Part shown: positions 42,682 to 51,941 of the stretch, in pieces
Layout of the letters: every line of letters starts with the position of its first letter
Numbering within the stretch: position 1 is the stretch's first letter
DNA from: Rubrivivax sp.
GTDB lineage: Bacteria > Pseudomonadota > Gammaproteobacteria > Burkholderiales > Burkholderiaceae_C
Direction: 5' to 3'
Assembly: GCA_027491255.1 (NCBI GenBank)
Contig: JAIXWM010000139.1
Coordinates: forward strand, 1 to 52,236
DNA length: 52,236 nt
Notes under the pieces: model-generated
Seen by the model: only the letters and a program-made list of their open reading frames with translations
Told to the model about the DNA's origin: nothing
Database searches by the model: none
Program-made: the position numbers and the translations under genes

Positions 42682-43095
42682 TCAGGCCGGCCAGAACACC
42701 ACAGCCCAGGTCAGGCCGCAGAGCAGCAGGCTGCCCATCACCGCGGCGCTGCCCAGGTCCTTGGCGCGGCCGATCAGCGGATGGGCCTCGCGGCTTACCG
42801 TGTCGGCCAGCGCCTCGATCGACGAGTTCAGCAGCTCGACGATCCACACCAGCACCACCGAGGCGGTGAGCGCCAGCGCCTGCCAGCGCCCGGGTGCCAG
42901 CCACCAGGCCAGCGCCAGCAGCGGGATGCCCAGCGCCAGTTCCTGGCGGAAGGCGGCTTCGTGGCGAACGGCCGCCTTCAGCCCGGCCCAGGAGTAGCCG
43001 GCCGCGGCGAGCACGCGCCGCCAGCCGGAGGTGCTCTTGAACGGGCTCGACGGCCCCTGGCCTGACGGCGGCTGGGCGCTGTCGTCGCTGTTCAT
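42682..43095 (-). CDS. dgkA: Diacylglycerol kinase
   Basis: 137 residues, three membrane helices, with the DgkA core AGLKAAVRHEAAFRQELAL, VWIVELLNSSIEALADTVS and HPLIGRAKDLGSAAV (the E..N..IE and K.D.GSAAV catalytic segments). It phosphorylates membrane diacylglycerol to phosphatidic acid at the inner membrane. The N-terminal 20 residues are Ser/Pro-rich and longer than in E. coli. It is convergent with yhhQ, with only 16 bases between stops. Confidence 0.93.
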   Translation of the reverse strand: MNSDDSAQPPSGQGPSSPFKSTSGWRRVLAAAGYSWAGLKAAVRHEAAFRQELALGIPLLALAWWLAPGRWQALALTASVVLVWIVELLNSSIEALADTVSREAHPLIGRAKDLGSAAVMGSLLLCGLTWAVVFWPA

Positions 43096-43129
43096 CGGGC
43101 GCGTCGGGCTCCGGCGTCCTGCGGATCCG

Positions 43130-44116
43130 TCAGCTCTCGGCCGTGAAGCCGATCGCCTTGACGATCGGGCCCCAGCGCTCGGTGTCGGCCTTCAGCAGCG
43201 CGGCCAGTTCGGCCGGCGTCGAGGACTTGGCCTCCAGGCCCATCACCGCCAGACCGTCCACCGTCTCCTTGTCGGCCAGCGCCGCGCGCAGCGCCGTGTT
43301 GGCACGCTGCACCACCTCGGCCGAGGCGCGCGCCGGCAGGTAGAAGCCGAACCACTCGCTGAAGCTCATGTCGCGCAGGCCCTGCTCCACCATCGTCGGC
43401 GTGTCGGGCGCGAAGCGGCTGCGCGTGGCACCGGTGGACGCCAGCAGCCGGCACTTGCCGGCCGCCACGTGCTGCGTGAATTCGCCCACCGGCCCCGAGA
43501 CGGCCTGGATCTGGCCGCCGATCATCTCCAGGATGGCCGGCTGCGTGCCGCGGTAGGGCACGTGCTTCAGGTCGACCCCGGCGCTGCGCCCGAGCAGCAC
43601 GCCGATGAAGTGCGGCACCGAGCCCGCAGCCGGCGAGCCGAAGTTGGCCTGCGCCGGGTTGGCCTTGCACCAGGCCAGGAATTCGGCGATGTTGCGCACC
43701 GATGCCGGCACGGCCGGGCCCACGGCGAAGCCGAAGTCGAAGGTGCAGCCCAGCGTCACCGGCGTCAGGTCGGCCACCGGGTCGTAGGGCAGGCGGCGGT
43801 AGATGTGCGGGTAGATCCCGAGCATCGACATCGGCGTCTGCAGGATGGTGGCGCCGTCGGGGGCCATCGTGCGCACCGCCTGGATCGCGATCTGCCCGCC
43901 GGCGCCGGTGCGGTTCTCGACGACGACGCTGCGGCCGTAGCCGGGCGCCATCTTCGCCGCCACGCGGCGGCAGATCGTGTCCGAGGTGCCGCCCGGCGGG
44001 AAGCCGGTGATGATCTTCACGTTCTCGAGCGCAGCCTGGGCGCGGGCGGACGCGCCGGCGGCCAGCAGCGCGCCGGCGCCGACGGTCTGCAGCAGGGTTC
44101 GACGAGACAGGCTCAT
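43130..44116 (-). CDS. Bug/TctC-family receptor with Tat-type signal
   Basis: 328 residues. The leader MSLSRRTLLQTVGAGALLAA fits a twin-arginine signal (SRRTLL), so this receptor may be exported folded. The core has KIITGFPPGGTSDTICRR, VENRTGAGGQIAIQAVR, APDGATILQTP, HVPYRGTQPAILEMIGGQIQ and APDTPTMVEQGL. It is flanked by dgkA and mgtA without an obvious catabolic partner. GGAG Shine-Dalgarno before ATG 44116. Confidence 0.9.
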   Translation of the reverse strand: MSLSRRTLLQTVGAGALLAAGASARAQAALENVKIITGFPPGGTSDTICRRVAAKMAPGYGRSVVVENRTGAGGQIAIQAVRTMAPDGATILQTPMSMLGIYPHIYRRLPYDPVADLTPVTLGCTFDFGFAVGPAVPASVRNIAEFLAWCKANPAQANFGSPAAGSVPHFIGVLLGRSAGVDLKHVPYRGTQPAILEMIGGQIQAVSGPVGEFTQHVAAGKCRLLASTGATRSRFAPDTPTMVEQGLRDMSFSEWFGFYLPARASAEVVQRANTALRAALADKETVDGLAVMGLEAKSSTPAELAALLKADTERWGPIVKAIGFTAES

Positions 44117-44229
44117 GGGCAAAAGTCTCCGTGGAGTGGTGGATGGAGGCGCGAAGGATAGCTGCTGCGTCGCGTGCCGCCGCGGTGGGGTGGCCCTGCT
44201 GGCTTCAGGGGCGGTGGGTGTGCGGCCTG

Positions 44230-47226
44230 TCAGTCCCACCCGTGGCGCCGCACCACCCAGTGCTTGACCGTGCTGGCGGCCAGCGCGTAGCCCAGCAGCA
44301 GCGCCGCCAGCCATCCGTGGAAGGCCGGCGGCAGCGGGGTCATCTTCAGCAGCGGGCCCAGCGGGCTGGCCGGCAGCCACAGCCCCAGCGCGATGACCGC
44401 GGTGGTGGTGGCCAGCAGCGGCGCCGCGGCGCCGCCGTCGGCCCAGGGCGGGCCGGGGTTGCGCATCAGGTGCACCACCAACGTCTGCGTCAGCAGCCCG
44501 ACGACGAACCAGCCGGTCTGGAACAGCGCCTGCTCGGCCGGGCTGTCGGCGCCCAGCGCGAACCACAGCACCGCGAAGGCTGCGAGGTCGAAGACCGAGC
44601 TGACCGGCCCGAAGCACAGCATGAAGCGGCCGATGCCCGCAGGATTCCAGCGCAGCGGCCGCGCCAGCTGCGCCGCGTCCACGCGGTCGAAAGGCACGGC
44701 CGTCTGTGCCACGTCGTACAGCAGGTTCTGCACCAGCAGGTGCAGCGGCAGCATCGGCAGGAAGGGCAGGGTGGCGCTGGCCACCAGCACCGACAGCACG
44801 TTGCCGAAGTTCGAGCTCGCCGCGGTGCGGATGTACTTCAGCAGGTTGCAGAAGGTGCGCCGGCCCTCGACCACGCCGTCGGCCAGCACCGTCAGGCTCT
44901 TCTCGAGCAGCACCACGTCGGCGGCCTCGCGTGCGATGTCGACCGCGCTGTCCACCGAGACGCCGACGTCGGCCGCGCGCAGCGCCGGCGCGTCGTTGAT
45001 GCCGTCACCCAGGAATCCGACGACCCGGCTCTGGGCGCGCAACGCGCGCACCAGACGCTCCTTTTGCAGGGGGTTCAGGCGGGCGAAGACGCGGTGCTGC
45101 GCCAGCAGCGGCGCCAGCGCAGCGTCATCCAGCGCGTCCAGCGCCGGGCCGGTGACGACGGTCCCGGGGTCGATGCCGACCAGGCGGCAGACCTGGGCCG
45201 CGACGCGCTCGTGGTCGCCGGTCAGCACCTTGACCTCGACGCCGTGCGCCTCCAGCTGGCGCAGCGCCTGCGCGGCGCTGTCCTTCGGCGGGTCGACGAA
45301 GGCCACGTGGCCCAGCAGCGTCAGGCCGGCCTCGTCGGCCACGCCCCAGGGATGGTCATCGGGCCAATCGGGGCCCGCGGGCAGCGCCTTCACCGCCACC
45401 GTCACCACGCGCAGCCCCTCGTCGTTCATCGCCAGCGCTGCCTGCAGCACCTGCGCGCGCAGGGCCGCGTCCAGCGGCCTGTCCTGGCCGTCGGCCAGGC
45501 GCACCTGGGTGCAGGCGGCCAGCACCTCCTCGAGCGCCCCCTTGCAGATCAGCTCGCGCGGGCCGCCGCCTTGCGCGGGCTCGACCACCACCGACAGGCG
45601 GCGCCGCGTGAAGTCGAAGGGGATCTCGTCGACCAGGCGCCAGCCCTCTTGCCAACCCTCTTCGGGCCGCGGCTCGCCGGGGCCGGCGGCGTGCGCCAGC
45701 ACCGCGCGGTCGAGCAGGCTGCGCAGCCCGGTCTGGAAGCGGCTGTTCAGCACCGTGGCGCGCAGCACCGCCTGCGAGGGCTGGCCGAAGGCGTCGACGT
45801 GGCGGCCGAGCACCAGCCGGTCCTGCGTCAGCGTGCCGGTCTTGTCGGTGCACAGCGTGTCCATCGCGCCCAGGTGGTGCACGGCGTCCAGCCGCTTGAC
45901 GACGACGCGCCGCCGCGACAGCGCCAGCGCGCCCTGGGCCAGCGTCGTCGTCACGATCATCGGCAGCAACTCCGGCGTCAGGCCCACGGCCAGCGACAGC
46001 GCGAACAACGCGGCCTGCAGCCAGTCGCCCTGGCGCCAGCCACTGAGCAGCAGCACGAGCGGCGCCATCACCGCGGCAAATCGGATCAGCAGCCAGCTCA
46101 CCGCGTTGACGCCGGCCTGGAAGGCGTCGGGCGTGTCGTCCTGGTGGCCCAGACGCTCGGCGATCGCGCCGAAGCCGGTCTGCGCGCCGGTGGCCACCAC
46201 CAGCGCCCGCGCCGAGCCCGAGACGACGTTGGTGCCCATGAACAGCAGGTTGGTCTGGCGCAGCGTGTCGCCGGCGGGGCCGCGCGCGTCGGCGAACTTC
46301 TCCACCGGCAGCGCTTCACCCGTCAACGCGGCCTGGGCGACGAAGAGGTCGCGCGCGGCGAGCACTCGGCAGTCGGCCGGCACCATGTCGCCGGCGGCCA
46401 GCTGCACCAGGTCGCCGGGCACGAGCTCGCGCAGCGGGATGTCGCTGACGCGCGAGGTGCCAGCGGCCTGCGCGGTGCCGTCGGCCGGCCCGCTGCTGGG
46501 GTCGGACGTTCGGCCCGCCGGGCCTGCCGAGCCCGGCGGGGCCCGGTGGGGCAGGAGGGGTAGATGCGGCAGACGGGGGATGCGGGGCCGGTGCGGTGGG
46601 TGCACAGACTCCTGCCGCTGCACGCTGGCGCGGTTGCTGACCAGGGCGCGCAGCCGATCCACCGCGCGGCCCGACCGGCCCTCCTGGACGAAGCGCATGC
46701 CGGTGCTGAGCACGACGATCGCGCCGATGACCGCCGCCGCGCCTGCGCCCTCGCTGAGCCAGGACACGAGCGCCAGAGCGCTCAGCAGCAGGTTGAAGGG
46801 GTCGCGGTAGCAGTGCCAGGCGCGCCGCCACGCCGGAGGGGTGCGGTCGTGTTCGACCTCGTTGGGCCCGTGCCGGGCCAGGCGCGCCGCAGCCTCGCGC
46901 CGGCTCAGCCCATCGGGGTGCGACTTCAGGCGCGCCAACGCCGCAGCCGGCGTGTCGGTGGCCACCCGCTCCAGCGCCTGCAGCAGTTCATCGGGCAGTG
47001 GCTCGTGGCGGCCGATGCCGACGTAGCGGTCCTGCAGCGGGTGGCGGCTGAACAGCCCGCGCCGGCCGCGCCGGCGCAGCACGCGTGTGAACCAGTGCCG
47101 CAGGGCGCCGGGTCGGGTCCGCGCGCCGGGCCGGTGCACAGGCGGGTGCGTGGCCGGGTGCGTGGGCGGAACCGGGTCGGGCAGGTCCGGCTCTTGGGGG
47201 ATCCGCGGCTTCCGGTGGACATCCAT
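44230..47226 (-). CDS. mgtA: Magnesium-transporting P-type ATPase (MgtA type) with Pro-rich insertion
   Basis: 998 residues, longer than the roughly 900 of E. coli MgtA. Phosphorylation site DKTGT with D461, actuator TGEALPVEK, hinge GDGINDAPALRAADVGVSVD, membrane segment LAVGLTPELLPMIVTTTLA and the C-terminal FGNVLSVLVASATLPFLPML plus QNLLYDVAQ are characteristic. The protein pumps Mg2+ into the cytoplasm. Two additions stand out: a Pro/Arg-rich N-terminal extension (residues 1-60) and about 55 residues of Pro/His/Gly-rich low complexity between NRASVQRQ and VSDIPL (about 203-259), where MgtA has a short loop. No leader-peptide gene or Mg2+ sensor was recognised upstream. Confidence 0.9.
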   Translation of the reverse strand: MDVHRKPRIPQEPDLPDPVPPTHPATHPPVHRPGARTRPGALRHWFTRVLRRRGRRGLFSRHPLQDRYVGIGRHEPLPDELLQALERVATDTPAAALARLKSHPDGLSRREAAARLARHGPNEVEHDRTPPAWRRAWHCYRDPFNLLLSALALVSWLSEGAGAAAVIGAIVVLSTGMRFVQEGRSGRAVDRLRALVSNRASVQRQESVHPPHRPRIPRLPHLPLLPHRAPPGSAGPAGRTSDPSSGPADGTAQAAGTSRVSDIPLRELVPGDLVQLAAGDMVPADCRVLAARDLFVAQAALTGEALPVEKFADARGPAGDTLRQTNLLFMGTNVVSGSARALVVATGAQTGFGAIAERLGHQDDTPDAFQAGVNAVSWLLIRFAAVMAPLVLLLSGWRQGDWLQAALFALSLAVGLTPELLPMIVTTTLAQGALALSRRRVVVKRLDAVHHLGAMDTLCTDKTGTLTQDRLVLGRHVDAFGQPSQAVLRATVLNSRFQTGLRSLLDRAVLAHAAGPGEPRPEEGWQEGWRLVDEIPFDFTRRRLSVVVEPAQGGGPRELICKGALEEVLAACTQVRLADGQDRPLDAALRAQVLQAALAMNDEGLRVVTVAVKALPAGPDWPDDHPWGVADEAGLTLLGHVAFVDPPKDSAAQALRQLEAHGVEVKVLTGDHERVAAQVCRLVGIDPGTVVTGPALDALDDAALAPLLAQHRVFARLNPLQKERLVRALRAQSRVVGFLGDGINDAPALRAADVGVSVDSAVDIAREAADVVLLEKSLTVLADGVVEGRRTFCNLLKYIRTAASSNFGNVLSVLVASATLPFLPMLPLHLLVQNLLYDVAQTAVPFDRVDAAQLARPLRWNPAGIGRFMLCFGPVSSVFDLAAFAVLWFALGADSPAEQALFQTGWFVVGLLTQTLVVHLMRNPGPPWADGGAAAPLLATTTAVIALGLWLPASPLGPLLKMTPLPPAFHGWLAALLLGYALAASTVKHWVVRRHGWD

Positions 47227-47371
47227 CCCCTACTCGACACCATGGGCGCGGCGCTGGCACTGCGCAGACTCAAGATCTGGCGCGCCATGCGCCGCGCCGC
47301 CGGCCCCCCGGGATGACCCGCAGGCGGGGCCCGCAGCCCGCCGCGCTGCGTGCAGAATGCGCCGGCCCGTG

Positions 47372-48193
47372 ATGCCCGACTCGATTTCACACCCCCGCCC
47401 CACCCCCCGCATCGGCCTTGTCGTGCCCTCGATCAACGTCGTGGCCGAGGACGATTTCGTCGCGCTCGCGCGCGCCTGGCCGCAGGCGCCGGTGGGCGTG
47501 CACTTCGCCCGCGCCGAGGTGGACACCGCGCTGGAGCTGGCGGCGCAGTTCGGGCAGATGCTGCAGGTGGCGCCGGCGCGCGCTGCCGCGCTGGCGCAGG
47601 CGCGGGTGGCCGTCACGGCCTTCGCCTGCACCTCGGCCAGCTTCTACCAGGGCACCGGCGCCGATCTGGCGATCGCGCGCGCGATGTCGGCCGCCGCCGG
47701 CGGCGTGCCGGCGCTGACCACCGCCACCGCTGTCGTCGAGGCGCTGCGCGCGCTGGGCGTGCGCCGGGTCGCCATCGCCACGCCCTATGTCGACTGGGTG
47801 GTGCAGGCCGAGCGCCATTTCTTCGAGCAGGCCGGCTTCGAGGTGCTGGCCATCAACGGCCTGCAGCGCCGCGGCGGCGCCGACATCCACGGCATCGACG
47901 ACGCGACGATCGAGCGCCTGGTGGCCGACGTCGACCGCCCGCAGGCGCAGGCCCTGTTCGTCAGTTGCACCGACCTGCCGGCGCTGGCGCTGGTGGACGC
48001 GCTGGAGGCCCGCCATGGCAAGCCCGTGGTCACCAGCAACCAGGCCACCTGGTGGGCCTGTGCGCAACGTGCCGGCATCGGCCCGCGGTCCTGGGGCGGG
48101 CGGCTGCTGCGCGAGGGGCTGGCGCGGGCGGGTGGCCCCAACGACCCCGCCGGGCCGGACCCGGCCCCGACCGCATGGAGCACCCCCCCATGA
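47372..48193 (+). CDS. Maleate isomerase / arylmalonate decarboxylase-like enzyme (Asp/Glu racemase superfamily)
   Basis: 273 residues with the two-Cys active site of the superfamily: C86 in AFACTSASFYQG and C199 in FVSCTDLPAL, after the N-terminal RIGLVVPSINVVAEDDF. Both cysteines fit a maleate cis-trans isomerase or racemase; arylmalonate decarboxylase uses only one. It begins an operon with hydantoinase A/B genes, so hydantoin racemisation (also a member of this superfamily) is another option. ATG 47372 or GTG 47369. The stop overlaps hyuA (ATGA). Confidence 0.85.
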   Translation: MPDSISHPRPTPRIGLVVPSINVVAEDDFVALARAWPQAPVGVHFARAEVDTALELAAQFGQMLQVAPARAAALAQARVAVTAFACTSASFYQGTGADLAIARAMSAAAGGVPALTTATAVVEALRALGVRRVAIATPYVDWVVQAERHFFEQAGFEVLAINGLQRRGGADIHGIDDATIERLVADVDRPQAQALFVSCTDLPALALVDALEARHGKPVVTSNQATWWACAQRAGIGPRSWGGRLLREGLARAGGPNDPAGPDPAPTAWSTPP

Positions 48194-50277
48194 GCTGCCG
48201 CATCGGCATCGACATCGGCGGCACCTTCACCGACTTCGCGCTGCTCGACGGCGCCGGACAAAGGCTGTGCCTGCACAAGCAGCTGACCACGCCCGACGAC
48301 CCCGCGCGCTCGGTGCTGACAGGCGTGCCGCGGCTGCTGGCCAAGGCCGGGGTGGCGGCCGGCGAGGTGGACGCCGTGGTCCACGGCACCACGCTGGTGA
48401 CCAACGCGCTGATCGAGCGCCGCGTCGCCAGGACCGCGATGCTGGTGACGGCCGGCTTCGCCGACGTGCTGGACATCGCGCGCGAGCGTCGCTACGACAT
48501 GTACGAGCTCGGCATCACCTACCCTGAGCCGCTGGTGCCGCGCGCACTGCGCTTCGAGCTGCGCGAGCGCGTCGACCACCGGGGCGCCGTGCTGCAGCCG
48601 CTGGACGAGGCCGAGCTGGCCGCGGCGCTGGACGCGATGGCCGCGCAGGGCGTGCAGGCGCTGGCGGTGTGCCTGCTCAACAGCCCGGTCAACCCGGCGC
48701 ACGAGCAGCGCGCTGCACAGATCGCGCGCGAGCGCCACCCGGGGCTGTACGTCAGCACCTCGGCCGAGGTCTTCCCCTTCCTGCGCGAGTACGAGCGCTG
48801 GACGACGACGACGATGAACGCCTGCACCGGGCCGCTGTTCGACCGCTACCTGGCGCGGCTCGAGGCCGGGCTGCGCGAGGCCGGGCTGCGCGGCGACCTG
48901 TTCGTGATGTCGTCGTCGGGCGGCATGGTCGGGCCGGCGCTGGCAAGGCGCTTTCCGGTGCGCATGCTCGAGAGCGGCCCGGCCGCCGGCGTGCTGCAGT
49001 CGGCCGCGCTCGGGCCCGAGCTGGGCCGCACCGAGCTGCTGGCCTTCGACATGGGCGGCACCACGGCCAAGGGCGCGCTGGTGCGCGGCGGGCGGCCGCT
49101 GCGCCGCTACGAGATGGAGGTGGCGCGGGTGCACGAGTTCCGCGCCGGCTCGGGGCTGCCGGCGCGCATCCCGGTGATCGACCTGATCGAGATCGGCTCG
49201 GGCGGCGGCTCGATCGCCGCGGTGGATGTGCGTGGCACCGTGGCCGTGGGCCCGCGCAGCGCCGGCGCTGCGCCCGGGCCGGCCTGCTATGCGCAGGGCG
49301 GGCAGGCGCCGACGCTGACCGACGCCAACCTGCTGCTGGGCTACCTGGACGCCGGCTTCTTCCTCGGCGGCGCGATGCGGCTGGACCGCGAGGCTGCCGC
49401 CGCGGCGGTGCAGCGCGTGCTGGCCGGGCCGCTGGGTGTGGACACGCTGCGCGCGGCCTGGGGCATCCACGAGGCCGTCAACGAGGACGTCGCCCGCGCC
49501 TTCCGCAACCACGCCTCGGAGCGCGGCTTCGACTACCGCGGCTGCGCGATGGTGGCCTTCGGCGGCTCGGGCCCGGCGCACGCCTGCCGCGTGGCGCGCA
49601 AGCTGCGCGTGCCCACGGTGGTGTTCCCGGTGGGCGCCGGGGTGATGTCGGCGGTGGGGCTGCTGGCCAGCCCGCTGGCCTTCGAGACCTTCCGCGCCGA
49701 GCGCTGCGCGGTCGGCGCGCTGGACGACGCCGGCCTAGCGCAGCGCTTCGACGCGCTGGCGGCGCAGGCGCGCGCGCAGCTGGGCCGCGCGCCGGTGACC
49801 GGCGAGCGCGAGCAGCTCACCCGCCAGCTCGACATGCGCTACCGCGGCCAGGGCCACGAGATCGAGGTCGAGCTGCCGCCCGGCGCCGGCCGCGCCGCGC
49901 TGCCGGCGCTCTTTGCCGCTGCTTACGAGCGCGTGTTCGCCAAGTCCTTCCCCGGGCAGCCGGTGGAGGTGACGAACTGGAAGGTCTCGGTCAGCCTGCA
50001 GCGCGAGTCGGCCGGAGCGGGCCTGCGCCTGGACGTGCCGGCCGGCACGCGCAAGGTGAAGGGCGAGCGCCCGGCCTGGTTTGCCGAATGGGGCGAGCTG
50101 CGCCCGACCCCGGTGCTGGACCGTTACGCCCTGGCCCCGGGCGACCGCTTCGTCGGCCCGCTGCTCGTCGAGGAGGCCGAATCCACCTGCGTCGTCGGCG
50201 TCGGCGACGTGCTGCAGGTCGACGCCCACGGCCACCTGGTCGTTACTGTGCGTGGCTCGGTGGGGGAGAGCTCATGA
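48190..50277 (+). CDS. hyuA: Hydantoinase/oxoprolinase family subunit A
   Basis: 695 residues: IGIDIGGTFTDFALLD at the N-terminus (ATP-binding ribonuclease-H-like fold), VVHGTTLVTNALIERR, the SSSGGMVG and ESGPAAGV segments, LLAFDMGGTTAKGAL, GSGGGSIAAVD, and the C-terminal RYRGQGHEIEVELP and EEAESTCVVG. It works with subunit B to open cyclic amides (hydantoin, 5-oxoproline) or, in relatives, to carboxylate ketones, using ATP. The substrate is unknown. It is coupled on both sides by ATGA overlaps. Confidence 0.9.
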   Translation: MSCRIGIDIGGTFTDFALLDGAGQRLCLHKQLTTPDDPARSVLTGVPRLLAKAGVAAGEVDAVVHGTTLVTNALIERRVARTAMLVTAGFADVLDIARERRYDMYELGITYPEPLVPRALRFELRERVDHRGAVLQPLDEAELAAALDAMAAQGVQALAVCLLNSPVNPAHEQRAAQIARERHPGLYVSTSAEVFPFLREYERWTTTTMNACTGPLFDRYLARLEAGLREAGLRGDLFVMSSSGGMVGPALARRFPVRMLESGPAAGVLQSAALGPELGRTELLAFDMGGTTAKGALVRGGRPLRRYEMEVARVHEFRAGSGLPARIPVIDLIEIGSGGGSIAAVDVRGTVAVGPRSAGAAPGPACYAQGGQAPTLTDANLLLGYLDAGFFLGGAMRLDREAAAAAVQRVLAGPLGVDTLRAAWGIHEAVNEDVARAFRNHASERGFDYRGCAMVAFGGSGPAHACRVARKLRVPTVVFPVGAGVMSAVGLLASPLAFETFRAERCAVGALDDAGLAQRFDALAAQARAQLGRAPVTGEREQLTRQLDMRYRGQGHEIEVELPPGAGRAALPALFAAAYERVFAKSFPGQPVEVTNWKVSVSLQRESAGAGLRLDVPAGTRKVKGERPAWFAEWGELRPTPVLDRYALAPGDRFVGPLLVEEAESTCVVGVGDVLQVDAHGHLVVTVRGSVGESS

Positions 50278-51941
50278 AACCCTTGGACGCCATCGACCTG
50301 GGCATTGCCTGGGACCGGCTGATCGCGATTGCCGACGAGGTGCTGCAGTCGGTGGTGCGCACCGCCTTCTCGGTGGGCGTGCGCGAGGCCTGGGATCTGG
50401 CCTGCATCCTGTTCGACGCGCAGGGCCGCAGCATCGCGCAGGCCACGCTGTCGATGCCGGCCTTCATCGGCACCGCGCCGCTGACCATGCAGCACATGCT
50501 GCAGCGCTTTCCGGCGCAGACCTGGAGCGAAGGCGACGTGGTCGTCACCAACGACCCCTGGCTGGGCACCGGCCACACGCCCGACCTGTGCATCGCCTGC
50601 CCGGTGTTCCACCGCGGCCGGCTGGTGGGCTTCGCGATGACGATCAGTCACCTGCCCGACATCGGCGGCGCCGGGCTCTCGGTGGCCAACACCTCGCTGT
50701 ACCAGGAGGGGCTGATCCTGCCGGTGTGCCGGCTGCACGAGCGCGGGCAGCCGGTGGCGGCGCTGCACGAGCTGATCGCGGCCAACGTGCGCACGCCCGA
50801 CCTGGTGTTCGGCGACATCGGCGCCAACATCGCCGGCTGCGTGCTGGCCGGCCGCCTGGTGGGCGAGTTCCTCGACGAGAGCGGCCTGGCCGATCTGCAG
50901 GCCCTGGCCGACGGCATCGTCGGGCAGTCCGAGGCCGCGATGCGGCGCGCCATCGCGGCCATCCCCGACGGCGAGTACCGCCACCGGCTCGAGGTGGAGA
51001 CCGTCGACGCGACGGTGGAACTGGCCTGCCGCATCACCGTGGCCGGCGACACGCTGGCGCTGGATTTCGACGGCACCGGCCCGATGGCGCCGCACGCCAT
51101 CAACGTGCCGCTGTGCTACACGCGCGCCTTCGCCAGCTACGCCGTCAAGTGCCTGACCGTGCCCGGCATCCCCAACAACGGCGGCATGCTCGCGCCGATC
51201 AGCGTCAGCGCGCCGGCCGGCTGCATCCTGAACGCGCAGCGACCGGCGCCCACCGGCGGGCGCCACACGGTGGGCTGGTTCATCGTGCCGCTCGTGACGG
51301 GCGCGCTGGCACAGGCGCTGCCGCAGCGCGTGCAGGCCGATTCGGGCATGGCTTCGCTGTTCATCTGCCACACCGGCCGCGCCGGCGGCGAGGCCGGCTC
51401 GACGCAGTACTTCCTGGCCGGCGGGCTGGGCGGCATGCAGGGGCTGGATGGCCGCCACACCACGCCGTCACCCACCAACAACGCCGTCGTCGCCACCGAG
51501 ATCTGGGAGAACGAGACCGGCGTGCGCGTCGAGCACCGCCGCCTGCTGCCCGATTCCGGCGGCGCGGGCGAATTCCGCGGCGGGCTGGGGCAGGTGGCGG
51601 CGCTGAAGAACACGCGCGACGAGCCGGTGACGATCTTCCTCTTCGGCTTGCGCACCCGCTTCCCGGCCCAGGGCCTGCTGGGCGGCCGGCCCGGCGCGCC
51701 GCGCCGCTTCCTGGTCGACGGCCGGCCGGTGCCGCCCAAGGGCCGGCTCGAACTGCTGCCCGGCCAGACCTTCACCGTCCACGAAGCCGGCGGCGGCGGT
51801 TGGGGCGACCCCACGGCCCGCGACCCCCAGCGCGTGCTGGCCGACGTGCAGGCCGGCGCCGTCAGCGTGGCGGCGGCGCTGCGCGACTACGGCGTGGCGG
51901 TGGACCTGGGGGCGGGGACGGCGGTGCGGATAGCCCAGTAG
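50274..51941 (+). CDS. hyuB: Hydantoinase/oxoprolinase family subunit B
   Basis: 555 residues: AIADEVLQSVVRTAFSVGVREAWD-type start, VVVTNDPWLGTGHTPDLCI, FAMTISHLPDIGG, ALDFDGTGPMAPHAINVPL, IPNNGGMLAPISVSAPAGCI, GGRHTVGW and SPTNNAVVATEIWENETGVR, ending with AGGGGWGDPTARDP. This is the complete HyuB fold and the partner of HyuA. ATG 50274 overlaps the HyuA stop. The racemase/isomerase-like first gene and the absence of an N-carbamoyl hydrolase leave the pathway open. Confidence 0.92.
   Translation: MKPLDAIDLGIAWDRLIAIADEVLQSVVRTAFSVGVREAWDLACILFDAQGRSIAQATLSMPAFIGTAPLTMQHMLQRFPAQTWSEGDVVVTNDPWLGTGHTPDLCIACPVFHRGRLVGFAMTISHLPDIGGAGLSVANTSLYQEGLILPVCRLHERGQPVAALHELIAANVRTPDLVFGDIGANIAGCVLAGRLVGEFLDESGLADLQALADGIVGQSEAAMRRAIAAIPDGEYRHRLEVETVDATVELACRITVAGDTLALDFDGTGPMAPHAINVPLCYTRAFASYAVKCLTVPGIPNNGGMLAPISVSAPAGCILNAQRPAPTGGRHTVGWFIVPLVTGALAQALPQRVQADSGMASLFICHTGRAGGEAGSTQYFLAGGLGGMQGLDGRHTTPSPTNNAVVATEIWENETGVRVEHRRLLPDSGGAGEFRGGLGQVAALKNTRDEPVTIFLFGLRTRFPAQGLLGGRPGAPRRFLVDGRPVPPKGRLELLPGQTFTVHEAGGGGWGDPTARDPQRVLADVQAGAVSVAAALRDYGVAVDLGAGTAVRIAQ

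Noticed and set aside
48669..51941. A 1090-codon plus frame ending in HyuB
   Set aside because: The first 535 codons are HyuA in the wrong frame; HyuB begins at the ATGA overlap at 50274.
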